From Pseudogracilibacillus sp037892545 (lineage in GTDB: Bacteria; Bacillota; Bacilli; Bacillales; Amphibacillaceae), in assembly GCF_037892545.1 (NCBI RefSeq), contig NZ_JBBKBG010000017.1, positions 1 to 50,956 on the forward strand: a DNA stretch of 50,956 nucleotides, in the 5' to 3' direction. Positions 43,249 through 50,956 of the stretch are shown piece after piece. The notes under the pieces are model-generated. The model was not told the origin of the DNA. It did not search any database and saw only the letters and a program-made list of their open reading frames with translations. Each line of letters starts with the position of its first letter. The first letter of the stretch is position 1. The position numbers and the translations under genes are program-made.

Positions 43249-44649
43249 TTGGAAATTTTGCAAGTTTTACTTATTTTACTAATCTTTACAGCACTTATGT
43301 TTGGGTTGTTCCAATTACAACGGAAACATATTTCTTTTGGGAAGCGGGCCTTACTCGCTTTAGTCATTGGGATTATTTTTGGATTAATCCTTCAATCTAT
43401 TTATGGAGCTACATCCCCAATTGTTGAAACAGCAATGGACTGGGTCAATATCGTTGGAGATGGATTTGTATCTTTATTAATGATGCTTGTCATTCCGATC
43501 GTCTTTATTGCTATTTTACGTGCATTTACAAGTTCGACATTTACAGAAGGCTTCGGAAAAATTAGTGGTATTGTTATTGGAATATTAGTTATCACTGTAA
43601 TGATTTCAGCGGCAGTAGGAGTTGGTACAGCAAGTTTATTCCAACTAGATGGCATAGAAATCACAGAGGGCAGTGAAGAATTTGAAGCGATTCAACGTAT
43701 TGAAGAAAGAGCTGCTGATATAGAAGATGATACATTGCCGACGATGATTCGTAATATGATTCCAGCGAATATTTTTGTCGATTTTACACAGGAACGTTCC
43801 ACTTCAGTAATTGCTGTCGTTATATTTAGTGTCATTGTAGGTACAGCTTATATGGGTGTACGGAGAAAACAACCAGATTATGCAGAAAAGTTTGCAACAG
43901 GGGTAGAAGTAATATTTACGATTATTATGCGTGTTGTAACACTTATTTTACGTTTAACACCGTACGGTATATTAGCGTTAATGCTAAATAAAGCAGCGAC
44001 GAGCGATATTGCGACATTTATTGATTTAGGTAAATTTATTATCGCTTCATATGTTGCTATGCTTATTATGTTTATCGTGCATATGCTACTAATTCGTTTT
44101 GCGGGATTAAATCCATTTACGTATGTGAAAAAAGCACTGCCTGTATTAATATTTGGATTTTCTTCTCGTTCAAGTGCAGGGGCATTGCCATTAAATATTG
44201 AAACACAAAAAAGAGGCCTCGGTGTCTCAAACGGAGTGGCAGATGTTGCAGGAGCATTTAGTGTAACAATTGGTCAAAATGGATGTGCTGGTATTTATCC
44301 AGCGATGTTAGCTGTCATGGTCGCTCCGACAGTTGGGGTTGATCCATTTACTCCGTCCTTTATTGCAATGTTAGTAATCGTTGTCGCCATTGGATCGTTT
44401 GGGGTTGCTGGTGTAGGTGGAGGAGCGACATTTGCTTCTTTAATTGTTCTATCTACATTAAATTTACCGATTGCGATTGTAGGATTATTAATTTCGATCG
44501 AACCGATTATCGATATGGCTCGTACAGCATTAAATATTAGCGGAGGAATGACGGCAGGTATTCTAACGTCAAAAATTACGAACAATCTTGATAAAACAAT
44601 TTATGATGATAAAACAAAACAAATTGACATGAATTATGATGCAATGTAA
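43249..44649 (+). CDS. tcyP: L-cystine uptake symporter TcyP
   Basis: A dicarboxylate/amino acid:cation symporter of 466 residues with eight main helices and the re-entrant loops of the DAACS family (SSRSSAGALPLNIE and GGGATFASLIVLSTLNLPIAIVGLL). The region KRALLALVIGIIFGLILQSIYG and the DWVNIVGDGFVSLLMMLVIPIVF segment match Bacillus TcyP, the sodium-coupled cystine importer, rather than glutamate transporters. TTG start eight bases after GGGAAGG. In B. subtilis tcyP is part of the CymR sulfur regulon. I could not confirm a CymR site. The gene marks the end of the conserved core. Confidence 0.88.
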   Translation: MEILQVLLILLIFTALMFGLFQLQRKHISFGKRALLALVIGIIFGLILQSIYGATSPIVETAMDWVNIVGDGFVSLLMMLVIPIVFIAILRAFTSSTFTEGFGKISGIVIGILVITVMISAAVGVGTASLFQLDGIEITEGSEEFEAIQRIEERAADIEDDTLPTMIRNMIPANIFVDFTQERSTSVIAVVIFSVIVGTAYMGVRRKQPDYAEKFATGVEVIFTIIMRVVTLILRLTPYGILALMLNKAATSDIATFIDLGKFIIASYVAMLIMFIVHMLLIRFAGLNPFTYVKKALPVLIFGFSSRSSAGALPLNIETQKRGLGVSNGVADVAGAFSVTIGQNGCAGIYPAMLAVMVAPTVGVDPFTPSFIAMLVIVVAIGSFGVAGVGGGATFASLIVLSTLNLPIAIVGLLISIEPIIDMARTALNISGGMTAGILTSKITNNLDKTIYDDKTKQIDMNYDAM

Positions 44650-44672
44650 GTTTTAAAAAAATTCCGTTTCTG

Positions 44673-44716
44673 CACCCCTAAAGTTAGAGTTGCAATCTAA
44701 CTTTAGGGGTGTTTTT
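44673..44716 (+). terminator. Terminator after tcyP
   Basis: CACCCCTAAAGTTAGA pairs with TCTAACTTTAGGGGTG (16 bp perfect), 7-base loop, five T. Confidence 0.94.
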
Positions 44717-44831
44717 ATATATAGAATTCACAACCTCTTTTCGAAGAGAACTAGGGTAGGTTTATTTTTTTACTCTTTATCAAATGTTTTGGAGTTCCAA
44801 TTAAAATCACACAATAATTAAATGATTAGAG

Positions 44832-45533
44832 CTATTCATAAATAAATTCAACATTATCTATAACTTCAGCTATGAGATGAGGTTCTGAGGGGTCCACATA
44901 TGTTGAATAAGCATTATCAACAATTTCTTGAGCAAGCATTCTGTAATCCTCTTCCGTTTCTGCCTCAATACTAATCTCATACTCTGTAGGAATTGGATAG
45001 ATTGTTATATGACCATTTCCTTGGGTGGAATATGCTATCATAGTTACATCATGATTACTATAAGAATTATTGGGACCCCATAAAACAGTTACATCTTCCG
45101 GATATGTAATTGAATCTACAGCTGTGAAGATACGGTCACCAGCTGAATACTTGTTGACAAAAATAATAGGTTCAATTGGATCGATTTTTGGAACATTTGT
45201 CATTAGCATAATTCGTGCATAATCAATTTCCAATTGATCATAACCCTTTAATATATCTTGTTCTAATTTGTCTTCACCATCAGAAGCCTTTTGTTCATTA
45301 CTATTGGTTTCACTTTCTTCATTTACATTTTTATTTGACTCATTAATATTTTCTGTACCATTTGACACAGCCTGTTCAACTTCATCCTTCTTTTCAGTTA
45401 AAGTATTTGCACCAAAAGTAATAATAACTATCATTAGAATTGCAATTAACCAAAATGAAAATTTTTTAAAGGGCTTTTTAGGCTTTGATCTGATTGGATT
45501 TCCATCATTATCATAGTATTTTTTCTTCGTCAT
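44832..45533 (-). CDS. Membrane-anchored extracellular protein, unknown function
   Basis: A protein of 233 residues. A basic, Lys-rich cytoplasmic start (MTKKKYYDNDGNPIRSKPKKPFKK) is followed by one membrane helix (about 26-45). A low-complexity Asn/Glu/Ser-rich linker (about 52-92) leads into a compact C-terminal domain of about 140 residues (LEIDYARIMLMTN, FTAVDSITYPEDVTVLWGPN, HITIYPIPTEYEISIEAETEEDYRMLAQEIV). I do not recognise the domain. The ATG follows GAGGTG. It has a composition unlike the core genes and opens the accessory region. Confidence 0.65.
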   Translation of the reverse strand: MTKKKYYDNDGNPIRSKPKKPFKKFSFWLIAILMIVIITFGANTLTEKKDEVEQAVSNGTENINESNKNVNEESETNSNEQKASDGEDKLEQDILKGYDQLEIDYARIMLMTNVPKIDPIEPIIFVNKYSAGDRIFTAVDSITYPEDVTVLWGPNNSYSNHDVTMIAYSTQGNGHITIYPIPTEYEISIEAETEEDYRMLAQEIVDNAYSTYVDPSEPHLIAEVIDNVEFIYE

Positions 45534-45728
45534 AATTTACACCTCACATTCATTACTATCTTACTTTATTAGATTGAACTTAAACTATACAATGGGATAC
45601 TTCTACAATACAGAACATTATCAATCAATATAACAGCCTTTTTACATAATATAAATTTAACGTATTTAATTTCTTCAAAGCTAACACTTTGCCTACCCAC
45701 TTATTTTTATTTAGCCCTAAATATAGCC

Positions 45729-46260
45729 CTAACTTTGTTCGTTTTCTTGCTTCATCTTGTTATAAAAAAACCTCGAAACCTTTGTATGTAAAGGTTTCGG
45801 GGCTTTCGGTATTACTGCTTCCAGGTCTACATCTTCCCATTTTAATCCAGTAAGTTCTCCACGTCTTAATCCAGTGTAGGATAAAGTTAGAATAGCAGTG
45901 TAATTTGTGATATTCTCACATCTTTTAGCATACTCCAAAAACACATTTAATTCATCAGATGTAAGGAAGTATCTAACTTATTATCTTGGTCCACACTTAT
46001 ATTGTTAAATCTAATCCTCGTTATTATTTCCTCATCTACTGTAGCATTAATTGCTATTTTAAATAAACGATGAAATAACATAACAGTACTAGGCTTGTAA
46101 TCATCCATAAGTAGATTTATATATTCCCTGATATATGTGGATTTAGTAAATCATTCAATTTATATTTACCAATTAAAGGTTTCATTTGATACTTGATTGC
46201 ATTCTCACGCTGTAATCTTGAAGTGACTTCCCAATTGGGAGGAACTACAGGAGGAAGTAA
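45729..46260 (-). pseudogene. Decayed tyrosine integrase
   Basis: On the minus strand the pieces of one integrase can be read in three frames. They are an N-terminal part NWEVTSRLQRENAIKYQMKPLIGKYKLNDLLNP, a middle MDDYKPSTVMLFHRLFKIAINATVDEEI, and a C-terminal part ELNVFLEYAKRCENITNYTAILTLSYTGLRRGELTGLKWEDVD containing the catalytic box I arginine. Frameshifts fall near 46110 and 45960. Sequence after WEDVDLE (about 45830) no longer looks like an integrase, and the HxxR and Tyr boxes are missing, so the protein is inactive. It implies an old integrated element in this part of the window. Confidence 0.8.
45764..45802 (-). terminator. Terminator inside the integrase remnant
   Basis: On the minus strand CCCCGAAACCTTT pairs with AAAGGTTTCGAGG (one G-U), 6-base loop, then seven T. 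Confidence 0.85.
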
Positions 46261-46367
46261 AAGAAGTTTTAATAAGTTGGTACTTGATGAAAATATGTTT
46301 GAAAGTAATTTTTCTATGTTTGAACTTATTAGTACTTGGAAAAGTTATGACTAAAGGAGGTTTTCTC

Positions 46368-46718
46368 ATGGGAACAGTTACTGTAACAGGTGCTATAGTA
46401 GTCATTATCGGTTGGCTTTCTTTAGTTGAATACGATAACTTTACGGATTCAGAAAAAAGGAAAATAATACAAAAAATCAAAAGAAGTCCCACTTATATCG
46501 GTTTAATAGCGATGATGCCAGTTGGAATCATTATAAATATGATTGGCTCCTTTATTGGATCAATTTGGACAGTTATACTTGGGGCTTCATTAATATTTAT
46601 ACAAGGTATCATTGTTTCGCTTTTATTTTGGAAAAGAAAAAGGTGGAAAGGTATCTTTATGCTGATTGTTATTATAGCACTAGGAATTTTCATTTACATC
46701 CCTTTATTCATTTACTGA
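46368..46718 (+). CDS. Small membrane protein, unknown function
   Basis: A protein of 116 residues with about four hydrophobic segments (residues 4-20, 44-62, 66-84 and 95-114) and a short charged loop (NFTDSEKRKIIQKIKRSP). ATG 46368 is seven bases after AAAGGAGG. An upstream in-frame ATG at 46284 has no ribosome site. No family is recognised. It lies just behind the integrase remnant on the opposite strand, in the accessory region. Confidence 0.6.
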   Translation: MGTVTVTGAIVVIIGWLSLVEYDNFTDSEKRKIIQKIKRSPTYIGLIAMMPVGIIINMIGSFIGSIWTVILGASLIFIQGIIVSLLFWKRKRWKGIFMLIVIIALGIFIYIPLFIY

Positions 46719-46792
46719 TAAAACATTAAAATAGACGAGATTGTCCCTGTCTCTTTTTAAAACTAGAATAACATAAAGTGAGGGCGGTAATT

Positions 46793-46987
46793 GTGAAAGA
46801 GGTTATAGATTTAAAAGAGAATAATATACTTGAACTTGATATAATGGACATACCATCCAGTTGCGTAGTTGTAATATGTGACGGAAAAGCGAAAATTAGA
46901 GAACTCCCACAGTGTGGAGAATACAGAATAGTTACACATCGAGGTAAAGTAAAGCGGATGTGGAGGGAAGAGGGGGAGGAGTTTTAG
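46793..46987 (+). CDS. XtrA/YqaO-like phage protein
   Basis: A protein of 64 residues starting at GTG 46793 after GAGGGCGG. The core pattern, CDGKAKIRELPQCGEYRIVTHRGKVKRMW ending in EGEEF, agrees with the short XtrA/YqaO proteins of PBSX- and skin-like elements (xDGK..xELP.hGE..IVTh.GK..R...xEGE.F). Their function is not known. An in-frame GTG at 46778 is less well spaced. It supports a prophage origin of this stretch. Confidence 0.7.
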   Translation: MKEVIDLKENNILELDIMDIPSSCVVVICDGKAKIRELPQCGEYRIVTHRGKVKRMWREEGEEF

Positions 46988-47054
46988 AGTTACATGGTAT
47001 TTATTTTATTATAATGACTAGAATAGTAATACCAATCATTCGGAGGTATTACTT

Positions 47055-47153
47055 GTGTATATAAATTGTCCTACGTGTAACGAAAAAATAAAAATTAAAT
47101 CTAATGGTCATGGTAGATGTAAATGTGGAGAACATGTAAAAATATTAAGATGA
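47055..47153 (+). CDS. Tiny zinc-ribbon protein
   Basis: A 32-residue protein from GTG 47055, eight bases after GGAGG. It has CPTC near the start and CKCG near residue 23, a spacing of a small zinc ribbon (CPTCNEKIKIKSNGHGRCKCG). It resembles Com-like zinc fingers of phages, though the match is by shape only. Because it is below 60 codons it is easily missed in annotation. Confidence 0.65.
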   Translation: MYINCPTCNEKIKIKSNGHGRCKCGEHVKILR

Positions 47154-47266
47154 ACAAAATAGTATAACTCTATGTACAAAAAATGTGCGTTTTTGTTGTA
47201 TAGAAATCCTCTAGATGGTAATATAACGTAATAATAACTGAAATATAACATTTGGAGGGAATTGAA

Positions 47267-48481
47267 ATGAAGTATTTATATAAACTATTTTATCAATACG
47301 ATAATACTGAATTTCAAAAAATGTACGACCATCGTTTATCGTCCGACTCTATAGCTAGAATTGATTTAAGCATTAAACCTATTGATCAGCCTAACATATT
47401 TGAACTATACTATCTTCCCACTAATAAAATCATTGATTTGATAGCAAACATCTATAGTCTATCAGGTGATTTAACTTTGGTTTTTAATCAATTACCCTCT
47501 GTAGCAAAAAACCAATTTATTATTGAATGCTTGATAGAAGAACTATTTAACACAAACGAGTTGGAGGGAGTAAAAAGTAGCCGAGCGGAAATTGCAGAAA
47601 GTGTAAAAAATGTTCAAATGAGTAAAAAGTCTAAGAAGAGATTTAATAGTATGGTTAAGTCATATTTTACTCTAATAAACGATAAATTATCCCTCCCAGA
47701 ATTTCCTATGGATATCAGAAAAATTTACGATGAAATCACAGCTGGAGAAATTGAAGAAGGAGAACTTCCGGATGGAGATATCTTCAGAGAAGATATTACT
47801 CATGTGCTAGCTAAGTCTGGTAACGGTAATGTTATTCATAGAGGATTACATCCCGAAGCAGAAATTATCAAAGAAACTGAGAAGCTTTTAAAGTTTATGA
47901 ATGAAGAAGATTCAATACCTAGTATTATAAAAGTAGCGATAGGACACTATTATTTTGGATTTATTCATCCATTTTATGATGGTAATGGAAGAACTTCAAG
48001 ATTTATTAGTAGTCTATATTTATCGCAAACCCTGGGGAAAATTCCGGCGTTATCTTTATCTAGAGGGTGCAATAAAATGAAAAATAAATATTTGGAGGCT
48101 TTCGAGAAGACTAATAGTATTTCTAACAAAGGGGAACTAAATTTCTTCATAGATACTTTTTTAAATATTATTTTCGAGACACTTTCAGAGATGAACGCTG
48201 AATTGAAAGAAAAAGTCGAATTACTAAATAGTGCAGAAAAAAAACTAGAAAGTGATCCTCAATTAACTAAGAAAAACTATTATGATTTTATGTTTATTTT
48301 AGCACAAAATCATTTCTTCCAGGTGAATGAGGGGCTAACAATTAAAAATCTTGCGAAAGAGATGGATTTGTCAGAATCGACAATACGAAAAATAAAAGAT
48401 GAACTATTAGAAAAGTCATTAATAAAACAAAAGGGAATAAGACCTGCATATTTAAGTATAAAACCAGAATATTTCGAATGA
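47267..48481 (+). CDS. Fic-domain AMPylase with N-terminal inhibitory motif and C-terminal winged helix
   Basis: A protein of 404 residues. The Fic core has the catalytic motif HPFYDGNGRTSRF (about residues 237-249). Near residue 99 the inhibitory motif TNELEG ([ST]xxxE[GN]) is present, so it is a class II Fic whose own helix blocks ATP. The C-terminal tail (LTIKNLAKEMDLSESTIRKIKDELLEKSLI) is a helix-turn-helix, and N-terminal residues 1-90 resemble the Fic_N region. Fic proteins transfer AMP to target hydroxyls. The target is unknown. ATG 47267 follows GGAGGG. It has its own terminator. Class II members often need no separate antitoxin, and none is obvious. Confidence 0.88.
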   Translation: MKYLYKLFYQYDNTEFQKMYDHRLSSDSIARIDLSIKPIDQPNIFELYYLPTNKIIDLIANIYSLSGDLTLVFNQLPSVAKNQFIIECLIEELFNTNELEGVKSSRAEIAESVKNVQMSKKSKKRFNSMVKSYFTLINDKLSLPEFPMDIRKIYDEITAGEIEEGELPDGDIFREDITHVLAKSGNGNVIHRGLHPEAEIIKETEKLLKFMNEEDSIPSIIKVAIGHYYFGFIHPFYDGNGRTSRFISSLYLSQTLGKIPALSLSRGCNKMKNKYLEAFEKTNSISNKGELNFFIDTFLNIIFETLSEMNAELKEKVELLNSAEKKLESDPQLTKKNYYDFMFILAQNHFFQVNEGLTIKNLAKEMDLSESTIRKIKDELLEKSLIKQKGIRPAYLSIKPEYFE

Positions 48482-48503
48482 ATTAGTTCTACCAGCCAAC
48501 TGG

Positions 48504-48547
48504 AGGACACTGAATGACAGCAATAGCTGTTGTTTGGTGTCTTTTTT
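48504..48547 (+). terminator. Terminator after the Fic gene
   Basis: GACAC-tg-AA-tg-ACAGC pairs with GCTGT-tg-TT-tg-GTGTC and is followed by six T. Confidence 0.85.
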
Positions 48548-48787
48548 GTTTCTTTTACTAGCACAGGAGAGGATTGCAAAATGAGTTTCTAACGGTTTAT
48601 TTTTAAATGAGATAGCTTTTATTCTTTTTTTGCCTTTAAACTCATTTAATATTACATGAGCGGTAGTTTGAATTTGTAATTGAGTTGATAGATTTTTAAA
48701 GTATCCATTACTTGTGGAATGTTTATGGTTACAGGTGTAAATGGAAATTCAATAGAATTATCAAGAGTTGAGTAATAAAATCTTATA
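48548..48787. other. Gene-poor stretch between the Fic gene and a small gene
   Basis: No gene is supported. On the minus strand a frame of about 60 codons (reading ...STSNGYFKNLSTQLQIQTTAHVILNEFKGKK...) is open but has no start or ribosome site I could identify. It might be a decayed gene fragment. Confidence 0.35.
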
Positions 48788-48848
48788 AGGCATCTACAAT
48801 GGTAGGTGCCTTTTTCAATGGTTAAATATCCCCCTTTGTCGTATTATG
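48788..48848 (+). repeat. Terminator-promoter cassette, copy A
   Basis: A 61-bp unit: hairpin GGCATCTAC/GTAGGTGCC with TTTTT, followed by TTCAATGGTTAAATATCC and TATTATG. A TGGTTA-N17-TATTAT promoter can be read in it. A second copy (49619-49679) differs at three positions. It precedes the 85-residue gene. Confidence 0.9.
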
Positions 48849-48875
48849 TAGGTAATATGATAGGGAGGAGTATGT

Positions 48876-49133
48876 ATGGGAAAAATATTTTATATTGAAT
48901 TAATGGTCAGTGGTGAGGACAGACGAGAATGGATTTTTGACTCCTTAGAATCAAGAAATAAAGCCTTCGATCAAGTAAAAGAAAAGTTTAAAAAAGATAC
49001 TTCTATTGAGATACCATTTATAGAATTAGATGTCGGCATATGGATAAATGATAGGTCTGATAAAGTTACGAGACCTTTTGGATTAAGCCCAGAAGTAAAA
49101 ACTGAAGTTATTAAGTATTTGGATTCACTATAA
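48876..49133 (+). CDS. Small protein, unknown function
   Basis: A soluble protein of 85 residues: GKIFYIELMVSGEDRREWIFDSLESRNKAF, a Lys-rich helix and a PFIELDVGIWINDRSDKVTRPFGLSPE region. A strong GGGAGGAG lies five bases before the ATG. No family is recognised. It follows cassette copy A and is closed by an AAATACG/CGTATTT terminator (about 49152-49180) that is itself repeated further on. Composition is like other small accessory genes in Bacillaceae elements. Confidence 0.6.
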   Translation: MGKIFYIELMVSGEDRREWIFDSLESRNKAFDQVKEKFKKDTSIEIPFIELDVGIWINDRSDKVTRPFGLSPEVKTEVIKYLDSL

Positions 49134-49151
49134 AAATAAGAATAATTTATT

Positions 49152-49183
49152 AAATACGTTCATAAGCTGGGCGTATTTTTTAT
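49152..49183 (+). terminator. Terminator of the 85-residue gene
   Basis: AAATACG/CGTATTT with a loop of about 13 bases, then six T. The 23-bp stretch from 49161 to 49183 is repeated at 50048-50070 with two changes. Confidence 0.75.
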
Positions 49184-49202
49184 ATTGAAAAACGAAGTGT
49201 AT

Positions 49203-49352
49203 ATGGACATCATCATACGTATCATCACTTTCCGAGTAAAATTATTAAAATTCTTTTACAGGGAAACGACAGTAGAAATAGTTTATTACCTATTTACAGG
49301 TAAAGAGAAAGATTACGAAGATATTAAAGATGCTAGAAAGAAAAATTCATAA
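49203..49352 (+). CDS. Small protein, 49 residues, uncertain
   Basis: An open frame from ATG 49203 to a stop at 49350-49352. It starts with a hydrophobic/basic stretch (MDIIIRIITFRVKLLKFF) and ends with a charged GKEKDYEDIKDARKK tail. The composition looks coding, but I see no good ribosome site; GTG 49197 is an alternative. It may be a decayed gene. Confidence 0.35.
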   Translation: MDIIIRIITFRVKLLKFFYRETTVEIVYYLFTGKEKDYEDIKDARKKNS

Positions 49353-49440
49353 ATGGCAATAAATGGCTATAAGTTATAGCGTCACCTTAATGGTTTTTTA
49401 GTAATTATTATCGTACCATATTAGTAGGAGGGTTATGATA

Positions 49441-49614
49441 ATGAAATCAAAAATTGTCCTAGTAAATAACGAAGAATACATTATTAATCATGAAGCAGAA
49501 GCTATTATGGAAGACTTAATCGATGAAACAGGAGAAATTGTCAATCGATTCATTGAGGTGGCAAAAGGTATTTGGATTTCAACAAGTAAAATAATGAAAA
49601 TTGAAGCGATTTAA
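49441..49614 (+). CDS. Small protein, 57 residues, unknown function
   Basis: An acidic protein from ATG 49441: MKSKIVLVNNEEYIINHEAEAIMEDLIDETGEIVNRFIEV... ending MKIEAI. A clear GGAGG lies nine bases before the start. Its N-terminal strand-like part and helix look like a small phage or DNA-modification-associated protein, but no family is recognised. It is shorter than 60 codons and lies between the two terminator/promoter cassettes, directly before copy B. Confidence 0.65.
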   Translation: MKSKIVLVNNEEYIINHEAEAIMEDLIDETGEIVNRFIEVAKGIWISTSKIMKIEAI

Positions 49615-49618
49615 AATG

Positions 49619-49679
49619 AGGCATCTACAATAGTAGGTGCCTTTTTCAATGGTTAAATATCCCTCTTTGTCGTATGATG
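49619..49679 (+). repeat. Terminator-promoter cassette, copy B
   Basis: The second 61-bp copy, with 58 of 61 positions the same as copy A. It terminates the 57-residue gene (GGCATCTAC/GTAGGTGCC then TTTTT) and reads TGGTTA-N17-TATGAT towards the following gene, which also has GGGAGGAG before its start. Confidence 0.9.
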
Positions 49680-49699
49680 GTGGCAGGGAGGAGTAGTTT

Positions 49700-49981
49700 A
49701 TGAGTAAAAAGGCCTTTCACATTTACAATATTGTTTTTTTGTTTTTATTGTTGGTATTTAATGCATTAGCCTTATTCGGTGCTGGTATGAGTGATGGTGG
49801 AATATACGATTATATGTGGTTTGTTACTGGTGTTTCGTTTGCATCTTGGTTAATCTTTTATATTATACAATTTATACGCCCTAACAAGGTATGGCGAATT
49901 TCTTGGTTTCTCATTATGGTATTATTTTTGTTTTTTTGGGAAACAGGTCTCGGTACAAAAGTTAGTTTAATGATTTATTAA
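49700..49981 (+). CDS. Small membrane protein, three helices, unknown function
   Basis: A protein of 93 residues with hydrophobic segments at about 8-27, 38-58 and 66-82 and short polar loops (FIRPNKVW). The ATG follows GGGAGGAG with good spacing. No family is recognised. It is driven by cassette copy B and ends before a terminator at 50016-50042. The shared start-region sequence with the 85-residue gene suggests these cassettes moved or duplicated with their 5' ends. Confidence 0.6.
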   Translation: MSKKAFHIYNIVFLFLLLVFNALALFGAGMSDGGIYDYMWFVTGVSFASWLIFYIIQFIRPNKVWRISWFLIMVLFLFFWETGLGTKVSLMIY

Positions 49982-50015
49982 TGAATGGGTTCCGTATTAT
50001 AACAAATAAGAAGCT

Positions 50016-50042
50016 AAAAGCATCTTACATGAGGTGCTTTTT
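50016..50042 (+). terminator. Terminator of the small membrane gene
   Basis: AAAAGCATC pairs with GGTGCTTTT (one G-U), then T run. A second short ACGC/GGGCGT hairpin with six T follows (50043-50070). Confidence 0.75.
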
Positions 50043-50355
50043 ACGCTCACAAGTTGGGCGTATTTTTTATGCCTTAAAACGGGAGTGAGGTCGATAGAAT
50101 GTGAGTAAAAACGAAATAAGATGTAACAAGAAAGTTGAATGAAATGAGTTTGGACATACGCGAAGTATTGACCACACTTAATCATTAAAAAGACCGAATA
50201 AGTCTATGAGAGTTAACATGGTATATAATAGATATAACTTCGGTGTTAAAAAGCCACCATTAACCAGATATTCTAAGCACTTTGTAGGTAATTTAAATGG
50301 TGGTAATGATTATAATGGTATAATAGAGATATTAATACTTTTTGGAGGAGTTAAG

Positions 50356-50916
50356 TTGAAAATATTAAAATTAACTGTTAAATCAATACTCGGCCTTTTT
50401 GTTATTGTAGCATTTGCAGGGGTATTAATCTTTGTTTATTTTTTATTTATGGATTTAAAACACTCTAAAAACGCAGAGAATGAAAAAGTTGAACACCACG
50501 TAAATGAGCAGGAAAATGAAGAAGAAAAAGTAAAGCAAGTCGATAGCTATGAAAATCCATTTGGAGATAACATTAAGAAAGACGGATTAGACGAACAACA
50601 AATCCGGAAATACGTTCACGGAATGTCTCATCAGAAAGTTGAAACTGAAGGTGAGGAAAAATGGATTTTTTACGAGATTACAGAAGAAAGAATAGATTGG
50701 TTAATTGATGCGCTGAATGAAGAAAATATAGACATAAACCAAGATGATAAGTTCTTTTATCAAGAAACGTTAAATAGGTGGAAAAATAATGATTTTTCAC
50801 AAGCTGTTAGCGAACATAACGTTATATGGGAAAAGGACGGAGGAAATATTGGAAAAGCTATAAGATTGTTTACAGAAGAAGAAGAGAAAGATTACGTTGA
50901 TTTTGAATTAAATTGA
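50356..50916 (+). CDS. DUF6241-like membrane-anchored protein
   Basis: A protein of 186 residues. One N-terminal helix (about residues 9-32, SILGLFVIVAFAGVLIFVYFLF) is followed by a Glu/Asn/Lys-rich linker, then a small domain with NPFGDNIKKDGLDEQQIRKYVHGMSHQKVE, GEEKWIFYEITEERIDWLIDAL and LNRWKNNDFSQAVSEHN. The MSHQKV and EEKW-ITEERI segments match my memory of the DUF6241 family of Bacillaceae, whose role is unknown. TTG 50356 is used because GGAGGAG precedes it by five bases; the ORF can be extended to ATG 50206 but that part has no ribosome site. Confidence 0.65.
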   Translation: MKILKLTVKSILGLFVIVAFAGVLIFVYFLFMDLKHSKNAENEKVEHHVNEQENEEEKVKQVDSYENPFGDNIKKDGLDEQQIRKYVHGMSHQKVETEGEEKWIFYEITEERIDWLIDALNEENIDINQDDKFFYQETLNRWKNNDFSQAVSEHNVIWEKDGGNIGKAIRLFTEEEEKDYVDFELN

Positions 50917-50936
50917 AATAAAATATTCTGTTAAAA

Positions 50937-50956
50937 AGAGCCTTTTAAAAGGCTCT
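50937..50956 (+). terminator. Hairpin at the window end
   Basis: AGAGCC-TTTTAAAA-GGCTCT, a 10-bp perfect palindrome that is probably the start of a terminator. The T run lies beyond the window. Confidence 0.6.

Noticed and set aside
46223..46354. Plus-strand frame (TSQLGGTTGGSKRSFNK...) ending in the ribosome site of the small membrane gene
   Set aside because: The start is a GTG with no ribosome site, and much of the frame is antisense to the integrase remnant. It may be a chance frame.
50206..50355. N-terminal extension of the DUF6241-like protein from ATG 50206
   Set aside because: No ribosome site, and it would put 50 extra residues before the membrane anchor; TTG 50356 has a strong site.

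Overview
The window is a chromosomal segment of a low-GC, motile, endospore-forming member of the Bacillaceae. The evidence is a three-gene GerA-type germinant receptor operon, a MotPS sodium-type flagellar stator, a CcpA regulator, a tyrosyl T-box leader, LexA boxes of the GAAC-N4-GTTC type, strong AGGAGG-type ribosome sites with frequent TTG/GTG starts, and a gene neighbourhood much like the ytgP-to-tyrS region of Bacillus subtilis. I cannot name the species from sequence alone.

Layout. (1) 1-13.5 kb is a conserved core: a lipid II flippase (murJ), a 16S rRNA pseudouridine synthase, a NERD-like protein, ytzH, the lactonase-like ytnP, ytzB, an M42 aminopeptidase, a DUF84 nucleotide phosphatase, ytoQ and ytpQ. 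It ends with a sftA - nicotinate phosphoribosyltransferase - murC operon. (2) 13.5-19.5 kb holds the ytxG-ytxH stress pair behind a SigB-like promoter, the chorismate mutase/DAHP synthase gene, ccpA and motP-motS. (3) 19.5-26.7 kb has a large bifunctional penicillin-binding protein with a fibronectin domain and a lysine-rich tail, T-box-controlled tyrS, and a divergent SOS locus (Y-family polymerase facing a WYL-like small protein and a YolD protein) with one LexA box on each arm. (4) 26.7-44.7 kb is metabolic, transport and stress genes: two ring-cleavage dioxygenase-like proteins, a membrane protein, an Lrp regulator, a drug exporter, a TetR regulator with a paired SMR exporter, the ger operon, a DinB-fold protein, a mechanosensitive-channel-like protein, punA-nupC, folE and tcyP. 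(5) 44.7-51 kb is accessory DNA with the look of a decayed mobile element: a frameshifted tyrosine integrase, an XtrA-like phage protein, a Fic enzyme, several tiny genes and short duplicated terminator/promoter cassettes.

The most unusual signal is a pair of intergenic arrays about 9 kb apart (15118-15453 and 24406-24636). They are built from exactly 21-bp units with an almost invariant GTTGCAAGAAT core and a variable 10-base part. Because 21 is a multiple of three they create long but probably untranslated ORFs. Other notable signals are the TetR/SMR control region (two identical-armed operators around a leader terminator), a promoter-palindrome-attenuator arrangement before the drug exporter, four 87-bp repeats inside ytxH, and large unexplained hairpins before the channel-like gene and before punA.
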